Positions 54,961-64,000 of a stretch of DNA of 64,000 nucleotides are shown in pieces; positions within the stretch are counted from its first letter, which is position 1; each line of letters opens with the position of its first letter. Both the position numbers and the translations under genes were made by a program. The notes under the pieces are model-generated. The model saw only the letters and a list, made by a program, of their open reading frames with translations. It was not told the origin of the DNA and searched no databases. The stretch covers positions 8,652,817-8,716,816 of the forward strand of contig OX365957.1 of the NCBI GenBank assembly GCA_947247005.1, read 5' to 3'. This stretch comes from Spisula solida. Lineage: Eukaryota > Mollusca > Bivalvia > Venerida > Mactridae.

Positions 54961-55490
54961 GAGGTATACTCGGAAAATATTTGAGCAGGGATGGTTGATT
55001 TGATAATTTCTATAGTCCGTTTCGCAGTATAGTAACGTTCTCATGTAGATATGCTATTTAATGTTTATGACAATGATAAGTCAAGCAATCTTTTACAAGA
55101 AAAACGATGAAACTCGAATTATACAAAAGGGTTTCACCTTCAAACACATCTCATAAAATCCAAATAAGTTCCGACACAATTAGTTCAAATCACACATAGT
55201 AGTCTACTTTCTATAACGTACAGTTTCACAAATTAGTGTCCACAGTAAATGAAACACCTAACCCGCCATCATTACCGGAAGTTTTCCCTATATATCCATA
55301 GTAAAATATTTTAAAAGCTTCTTCTCTAAAGATGCTGGTTGTATTATGATAAATTGGTAAAAATGTTCCTTAAGCGATCTTTTCTAAAAATAGCCAAAAT
55401 AACTTATTCCTTGCAGATTGGAAAACCTTAAATGAGTCCTTATGTTTTACCGGCTTCGATGTCATAGCGACATAGTCTCATGCCTGACTA
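54961..55490. other. Possible LINE 5' region and a dispersed repeat
   Basis: No gene. 55260-55440 matches the 48580-48740 repeat (TTTTCCCTATATAT, CTTCTTCTCTAAA, GATAAATTGGTAA). The satellite begins immediately after. Confidence 0.45.
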
Positions 55491-55499
55491 GAGAATGTA

Positions 55500-58400
55500 A
55501 ACACGTGGTTGACGTGCTGTACTGGACAACATACAGGGGTTGACGTGCTGTACTGGATATCATACAAGGGGTTGAGTGATGTACTGGACATCATACAAGG
55601 TGTTGACGTGCTATACTGCACATCATACAAGGGGTTGAGTGATGTACTGGACATCATACAAGGGGTTGACGTGATGTACTGGATATCATACACGGGGTTG
55701 ACGTGCTGTACTAAACATCATACAAGGGGTTGAGTGATGTACTGGATATCATACAAGGGCTGACATGATGTACCGGACAACAAACAAGGGGTTGACGTTC
55801 TGTACTGGACATCATACACGGGGTTGACGTGATGTACTGGACATCATACAAGGGGTTGACGTGATATACTGGATATCATACACAGGGTTGACGTGCTGTA
55901 CTGGGCATCATACAAGGGGTTGAGTGATGTACTGGATATCATACAAGGGCTGACATGATGTACCGGACAACATACAAGGGGTTGACGTTCTGTACTGGAC
56001 ATCATACACGGGGTTGACGTGATGTACTGGATATCATACACGGGGTTGACGTGATGTACTGGACATCATACAAGGGCTGACATGCTGTACCGGACTTTAT
56101 ACAAGGGGTTGACGTGCTTTACTGGACATCATACAAGGGGTTGAGTGATGTACTGGATATCATACAAGGGGTTGACGTGATGTACTGGATATCATACAAG
56201 GGCTGACATGCTGTACCGGACATCATACAAGGGTTGACGTGCTGTACTGGACATCATAAAAGGGGTTGACGTGATGTACTTGATATCATACAAGAGGTTG
56301 ACGTGCTTTACTGGACATCATACAAGGGGTTGACGTGATGTACCGGACATCATTCAAGGGGTTGAGTGATGCACTGGACATCATACAAGGGGTTGACGTG
56401 ATGTACTGGATATCGTACAAGGGGTTGACGTGCTGCACTAGGCATCATACAAGTGGTTGACGAGCTGTACTGGACATCATACAAGGGGTTGACGTGCTGT
56501 ACTGGACATCATACAAGGGGTTGAGTGATGTACTGGACATCATACAAGGGGTTGACGTGATGTACTGGATATCATACAAGGAGTTGACGTACTTACTGGA
56601 CATCATACAAGGGGTTGAGTGATGTACTGGACATCATACAATGGGTTGACGTCATGTACTGGATATCATACAAGGGGTTTACGTGCTGTACTGGACATCA
56701 TACAAGGGGTTGAGTGATGTACTGGATATCATACAAGGGTTGACGTGATGTACTGGATATCATACACGGGGTTGACGTGATGTACTGGATATCATACAAG
56801 GGGTTGACGTGCTGAACTGGATATCATACAAGGGGTTGATGTGCTGCACTGGACATCATACAAGGAGTTGACGTGATGAACTGGATATCATACACGGGGT
56901 TGACGTGCTGTACTGGACATCATACAAGGGGTTTACGTGCTGTACTAGACATCATACAAGGGGTCGACGTGATGTACTGGATATCATACAAGTGGTTGAC
57001 CTGCTGTACAGGATATCATACAAGGAGTTGACCCGCTGTACTGGACTTCATACAAGGGGTTGATATGCTGCACTAGACATCATACAAGGGGTTTACGTGC
57101 TGTACTGGACATCATACAAGGTGTTGACGTGCTGTACTGGACATCATACAAGGGGTTGAGTGATGAACTGGTCATCATACAAGGGGTTTGCGTGATGTAC
57201 TGGATATCATACAAGTGGTTGACTTGCTGTACTGGACATCATACAAGGGGTTGACGTGCTGTACTAGACTTCATACAAGGGGTTGATATGCTGCACTAGA
57301 CATCATACAAGGGGTTTACGTGCTGTACTGGACATCATACAAGGTGTTGACGTGCTGTACAGGACATCATACAAGGGGTTGAGAGATGTACTGGACATCA
57401 TTCAAGGGGTTGGGCGATGTACTGGACATTATACAAGGGGTTGACGTGATGTACTGGATATCATACACGGGGTTGATGTGCTGTACTGGACATCATACAA
57501 GGGGTTGACGTGATGTACTGGATATCATACAAGGGCTGACATGCTGTACCGGACATCATACAAGGGGTTGACGTGCTGTACTGGACATCATACAAGGGGT
57601 TGAGTGATGTACTGGACATCATACAAGGCATTCAGTGATGTACTGGACATCATACAAGGGGTTGACGTGATGTACAGGACATCATACAAGGGGTTGACGA
57701 GCTGCACTAGACATCATACAGGGGGTTGACGTGCTGTACTGGGCATCATACAAGGGGTTGACGTGATGTACTGGATATCATACAGTCAAGTGGTTGACTT
57801 GCTGTACTGGACAACATACAGGGGGTTGACGTGCTATACTGGATATCATACAAGGGGTTGAGTGATGTACTGAACATCATACAAGGGGTTGGGTGATGTA
57901 CTGGACATCATACAAGGGGTTGACGTGATGTACTGGATATCATACACAGGGTTGACGTGCTGTACTGGGCATCATACAAGGGGTTGAGTGATGTACTTGA
58001 TATCATACAAGGGCTGACATGATGTACCGGACATCATACAAGGGGTTGACGAACTGTACTGGACATCATACAAGGGATTGAGTGATGTACTGGACATCAT
58101 ACAAGGGGTTGAGTGATGTACAGGACATCATACAAGGGGTTGACGTGATGTACTGGATATCATACACGGGGTTGATGTGCTGTATAGGGACATCATACAA
58201 GGGGTTGACGTGATGTACAGGATATCATACAAGGGCTGACATGCTGTACCGGACATCATACTAGGGGTTGACGTGCTTTACTGGACATCATACTAGGGGT
58301 TGACGTGTTGTACTGGATATCATACAAGGGGTTGACGTGATGTACCGGACATCATTCAAGGGGTTGAGTGATGCACTGGACATCATACAAGGGGTTGACG

Positions 58401-61400
58401 TGATGTACTGGATATCGTACAAGGGGTTGACGTGCTGCACTAGGCATCATACAAGGGGTTGACGAGCTGTACTGGACATCATACAAGGTGTGTACGTGCT
58501 GTACTGAACATCATACAAGGGGTTGAGTGATGTACTGGACATCATACAAGGGGTTGACGTGATGTACTTGATATCATACAAGGAGTTGACGTAATATACT
58601 GGACATCATACAAGGGGTTGAGTGATGTACTGAACATCATACAAGGGGTTGAGTGATGTACTGAACATCATACAAGGGGTTGACGTGATGTACTGAACAT
58701 CATACACGGAGTTGACGTAATATACAGGATATCATACAAGGGGTTGACGTGCTGCACTAGGCATCATACAAGGGGTTGACATGCTGTACTGGACATCATA
58801 CAAGGGGTTGGCGTGCTGTACTACATATCATACAATGGGTTGACGTGATGTACTGGATATTATACAAGGGGTTGACGCGATGAACAGGACATCATACAAG
58901 GGATTTACGTGATGTACTGGATATCATACAAGGGGTTGACTTGCTGTACTGGACATCATTCAAGGGGTTGACTTGCTGTATTGGACATCATACAAGGGGT
59001 TTACGTGCTGTACTTGACATCATACAAGGGGTTGAGTGATGTACTGGACATCATACAAGGGGTTGACGCGATGTACTGGATATCATACACGGGGTAGACG
59101 TGCTGTACCGGACATCATACAAGGGGTTTTCGTGCTGTACTGGACATCATACATGGGATTGAGTGATGTACTGGATATCATACATGGGATTGAGTGATGT
59201 ACTGGATATCATACAAGGGATGACGTGCTGTACTGGATATCATACAAAGGGTTGACCTGCTGCACTAGACATCATACAATGGGTCGACGTGATGTACCGG
59301 ATATCATACAAGGGGTTGACCTGCTGTACAGGATATCATACAAGGAGTTGACCCGCTGTACTGGACTTCATACAAGGGGTTGATGTGCTGCACTAGACAT
59401 CATACAAGGGGTTCACGTGCTGTACTGGACATCATACAAGGGGTTGATGTGCTGTACTGGACATCATACAAGGGGTTGAGTGATGTACTGGTTATCATAC
59501 AGTCAAGTGGTTGACTTGCTGTACTGGACAACATACAGGGGGTTGACGTGCTGTACTGGATATCATACAAGGGGTTGACGTGCTGTACTGGACGTCATAC
59601 AAGGGGTTGACGTGATGTACTGGACATCATACAAGTGGTTGACGTGATATACTGGATATCATACAACGAGTTGACGCGATGTACTGGATATCAAACAAGG
59701 GGTTGACGCGATGTACTGGACATCATACAAGGTTTTGACGTGCTGTACTGGACATCATACAAGGGGTTGAGTGATGTACTGGACATCATACAAGGGGTTG
59801 ACGTGATGTACAGGACATCATACAAGGGGTTGACGAGCTGCACAAGACATCATACAGGGGTTGACTTGCTGTACTGGACATCATACAAGGGGTTTACGTG
59901 CTGTACTGGACAAAATACAAGGGGTTGAGTGATGTACCGGACATCATACACGGGGTTGACGTGATGTACTGGATATCGTACAACAAGTTGACGTGATGTA
60001 CTGGATATCATACAATGCGTTGACTTGCTGCACTAGACATCAAACAAGGGGTTGACGTGCTGTACTGGATATCATACAAGGCGTTGACTTGCTGCACTAG
60101 ACATCAAACAAGGGGTTGACGTGCTGTACTGGATATCATACAAGGCGTTGACTTGCTGCACTAGACAACAAACAAGGGGTTGACGTGCTGTACTGGACAT
60201 CATACAAGGGGTTGACGTGCTGTACTGGATATCATACAAGGGGAGGACGTGATGTACTGGATATCATACAACGAGTTGACGCGATGTACTGGATATCATA
60301 CAAGGAGTGGACGCGATGTACTGGACATCATACAAGGGGTTGACGTGCTGTACTGGACATCATGCAAGGGAAGGACGTGATGTACTGGATATCATACAAC
60401 GAGTTGACGCGATGAACTGGATATCATACAAGGGGTGGACGCGATGTACTGGACATCATACAAGGTGTTGACGTGCTGTACTGCACATCATACAAGGGGT
60501 TGAGTGATGTACTGGACATCATACACGGGGTTTACGTGATGTACTAGATATCATACAAGGGCTGACGTGCTGTACCGGACATCATACAAGGGGTTGACGT
60601 GCTGTACTGGACATCATACAAAGGGTTGAGTGATGTACTGGACATCATACAAGGGGTTGAGTGATGTACTGGACATCATAAAATGGGTTAACGTGATGTA
60701 CTGGATATCATACACGGGGTTGATGTGCTCTACTGGACACCATACAAGGGGTTGACGTGATGCACTGGATATCATACAAGGGCTGACATGCTGTACCGGA
60801 CATCATACAAGGGGTTGACGTGCTGTACTGGACATCATACAAGGGGTTGAGTGATGTACTGGACATCATACAAGGGGTTGAGTGATGTCCTGGATATCAT
60901 ACACGGGGTTGATGTGCTCTACTGGACATCATACAAGGGGTTGACGTGATGCACTGGATATCATACAAGGGCTGACATGCTGTACCGGACATCATACAAG
61001 GGGTTGACGTGCTTTACAGGACATCAAACAAGGGGTTGATGTGCTGTACTGGACATCATACAAGGGATTTACGTGCTGTACTGGACATCATACAAGGGGT
61101 TGAGTGCTGTACTGGACATCATAAAATGGGTTGACGTGATGTACTGGATATCATACACGGGGTTGACGTGCTGTACTGGACATCATACAAGGGGTTTACG
61201 TGCTGTACTGGACATCATACAAGGGGTTGAGTGATGTACTGGACATCATACAAGGGGTTGACGTGATGTACTGGATATCATACACGGGGTTAACTTGCTG
61301 TACTTGACATCATACACAGGGTTAACGTGCTGCACTGGACATCATACAAGGGGTTGACGTGCTGTACTGGACATCATACAGGGGGTTGACGTGCTGTACT

Positions 61401-64000
61401 GGAAATCATATAAGGGGTTGACGTGATTAACTGGACATCAAACAAGGGGTTGACATGATGTACTGGATATCATACAAGTGGTTGACATGATGTGCAGGAC
61501 AGCATACAAGGGGTTGACGTGCTGTACTTGACATCATACAAGTGGTTGACGTGCTGCACTAGACATCATACAGGGGTTGACGTGTTGTACCGGACATCAT
61601 ACAAGGGGTTCACGTGCTGTACTGGACATCATACAAGGGGTTGAGTGATGTACTGGACATCATGCAAGGGGTTTGCGTGATGTACTGGATATCGTACAAG
61701 TGGTTAACTTGCTGTACTTGACATCATACAAGGGGTTTACGTGCTGTACAGGATATCATACAATGGGTTGACCCGCTGTACTGGACATCATACAAGGGTT
61801 GAGGTGATGTACTGGATATCATACCCGGGGTTGACGTGCTGTACTGGCTATCATACAAGGGGTTGAGTGATGTACTGGACATCATACAAGGGGTTGACGG
61901 GATGTACTTGATATCATACAAGGAGTTTTACGTAATATACAGGATATCATACAAGGGGTTGACGTGCTGCACTGGACATCATACTAGGGGTTAGCGTGCT
62001 GTACTGCATATCATACAATGGGTTGACGTGATGTACTTGATATCATACAAGGAGTTGACGTAATATACAGGATATCATACAAGGGGTTGACGTGCTGCAC
62101 TAGGCATCATACAAGGGGTTGGCGTGCTGTACTGCATATCATACAATGGGTTGACGTGATGTACTGGATATCATACAAGGGGTTGACGCGATGAACAGGA
62201 CATCGTACAAGGGGTTTACGTGATGTACTGGATATCATACAAGGGGTTGACTTGCTGTACTGGACATCATTCAAGGGGTTGACTTGCTGTATTGGACATC
62301 ATACAAGGGGTTTACGTGCTGTACTTGACATCATACAAGGGGTTGAGTGATGTACTGGACATCATACAAGGGGTTGACGTGATGTACTGGATATCATACA
62401 CGGGATAGACGTACTGTACCGGACATCATACAAGGGGTTTAAGTGCTGTACTGACATCATACAAGGGATTGAGTGAAGTACTGGACATCATACAAGGGGT
62501 TGACGTGATGTACTGGACATCATACACGGGGTTGACGTGCTGTACCGGACATCATTCAAGGGGTTTTTGTGCTGTACTGGACATCATACATGGGATTGAG
62601 TGATGTACTGGATATCATACAAGGGATGACGTGCTGTACTGGATATCATACAAAGGGTCGACCTGCTGCACTAGACATCATACAATGGGTCGACGTGATG
62701 TACCGGATATCATACAAGGAGTTGACCCGCTGTACTGGACATCATACAATGGGTCGACCTGCTGTACAGGATATCAAACAAGGAGTTGACCTGCTGTACA
62801 GGATATCATACAAGGAGTTGACCCGCTGTACTGGACTTCATACAAGGGTTTGATGTGCTGCACTAGACATCATACAAGGGGTTTACGTGCTGTACTGGAC
62901 ATCATACAAGGGGTTGATGTGCTGTACTGGACATCATACAAGGGATTGAGTGATGTACTGGTTATCATACAGTCAAGTGGTTGACTTGCTGTACTGGACA
63001 ACATACAGGGGGTTGACGTGCTGTACTGGACTTCATACAAGGGGTTGAGTGATGTACTGAACATCATACAAGGGGTTGGGTGATATACTGGACATCATAC
63101 AAGGGGTTGACGTGATGTACTGGATATCATACACGGGGTTGATGTGCTGTACTGGACATCATACAAGGGGTTGACGTGATGTACTGGATATCATACAAGG
63201 GCTGACATGCTGTACCGGACATCATACAAGGGGTTGACGTGCTGTACAGGACATCATACAAGGGGTTGAAGTGATGTACTGGATATCATACACGGGGTTG
63301 ATGTGCTGCACTGGACATCATACAAGGGGTTGACGTGATGTACTGGATATCATACAAGGGCTGACATGCTGTACTGGACATCATACAAGGGGTTGACGTG
63401 CTGTACTGGACGTCATACAAGGGGTTGACGTGATGTACTGGACATCATACAAGTGGTTGACGTGATATACTGGATATCATACAACGAGTTGACGCGATGT
63501 ACTGGATATTAAACAAGGGGTTGACGCGATGTACTGGACATCATACAAGGTGTTGACGTGCTGTACTGGACATCATACAAGGGGTTGACGTGATGTACAG
63601 GACATCATACAAGGAGTTGACCCGCTGTACTGGACTTCATACAAGGGGTTGATGTGCTGCACTAGACATCATACAAGGGGTTTACGTGCTTTACTGGACA
63701 TCATACAAGGGGTTGATGTGCTGTACTGGACATCATACAAGGGGTTGAGTGATGTACTGGATATCATACACGGGGTTAACTTGCTGTACTTGACATCATA
63801 CACAGGGTTAACGTGCTGCACTGGACATCATACAAGGGGTTGAGTGAAGTACTGGACATCATACAAGGGGTTGACGTGATGTACTGGACATCATACACGG
63901 GGTTGACGTGCTGTACCGGACATCATTCAAGGGGTTTTTGTGCTGTACTGGACATTATACATGGGATTGAGTGATGTACTGGATATCATACAAGGGATGA
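55500..64000 (+). repeat. 31/32-bp satellite array, 8.5 kb, open at the right edge
   Basis: The unit GGTTGACGTGATGTACTGGA then TATCATACAAGG comes in about three main variants: GTTGACGTG(A/C)TGTACTGG, GTTGAGTGATGTACTGG (one base shorter) and GCTGACATGCTGTACCGG. They alternate with GGATATCATA and GGACATCATA endings. Blocks recur at long distance, so there is higher-order structure. Short ORFs (LDIIQGVDVLYWTSYKG) are artefacts of the period. No gene or transposon interrupts it. Confidence 0.95.

Noticed and set aside
55509..63843. Many ORFs of about 65-95 residues (LDIIQGVDVLYW type)
   Set aside because: Satellite monomers of 31 and 32 bp read in changing frames; no coding signal.

Overview
The window is AT-rich eukaryotic DNA, most likely from a bivalve mollusc. 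The evidence is split genes with GT/AG introns, multi-exon secreted C-type lectins of the kind expanded in bivalves, several hairpin-(CCGT)n-tandem-repeat elements typical of mollusc genomes, tRNA-derived SINEs, Tc1/mariner relics, a LINE with a 2A-like peptide and a long satellite. The species call is inference. Nothing bacterial is present.

The main gene lies on the minus strand from 43725 (ATG) to 17286 (stop). I assembled 12 coding exons by hand: a signal-peptide exon, two short exons of a Cys-containing N-terminal module, a mucin-like Thr/Ser/Pro exon built from a 9-residue repeat, then three C-type lectin-like domains (CTLDs), each split over two exons and separated by short linker exons. 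The splice phases agree at every junction and the exons sum to exactly 709 codons including the stop (708 residues). A paralogous first exon at 789-892, also minus, shows that a second gene of the family starts here and runs off the left edge, so this is part of a tandem lectin cluster. An unassigned plus-strand exon-like ORF lies at 9639-9853.

Layout: 1-9.9 kb, start of the paralog, then repeats and small inverted-repeat elements. 10.0-13.0 kb, first copy of a 2.99-kb transposon with 59-bp terminal inverted repeats starting CACAGTATG and a 5-bp target duplication. 13.4-17.3 kb, mollusc repeat elements and a nested mariner relic that ends just past the lectin stop codon. 17.3-43.7 kb, the lectin gene, whose introns hold MITEs, mariner relics, minisatellites, a 910-bp foldback palindrome (28.2-29.1 kb) and a second, almost identical copy of the 2.99-kb transposon (35.4-38.4 kb). 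43.9-46.0 kb, an inverted-repeat element rich in CGTACG. 49.3-55.0 kb, an APE-type non-LTR retrotransposon on the minus strand (ORF1, a minisatellite, then ORF2 with two frameshifts). 55.5-64.0 kb, a 31/32-bp satellite that continues past the window.

The strongest candidate for something new is the pair of 2.99-kb elements. A CAC-starting terminus plus 5-bp target duplications is the signature of the Transib/RAG superfamily, the copies look freshly mobilised, and their interior matches no transposase I can recognise. The mechanism of the five hairpin-plus-microsatellite elements and the foldback element also deserve attention.
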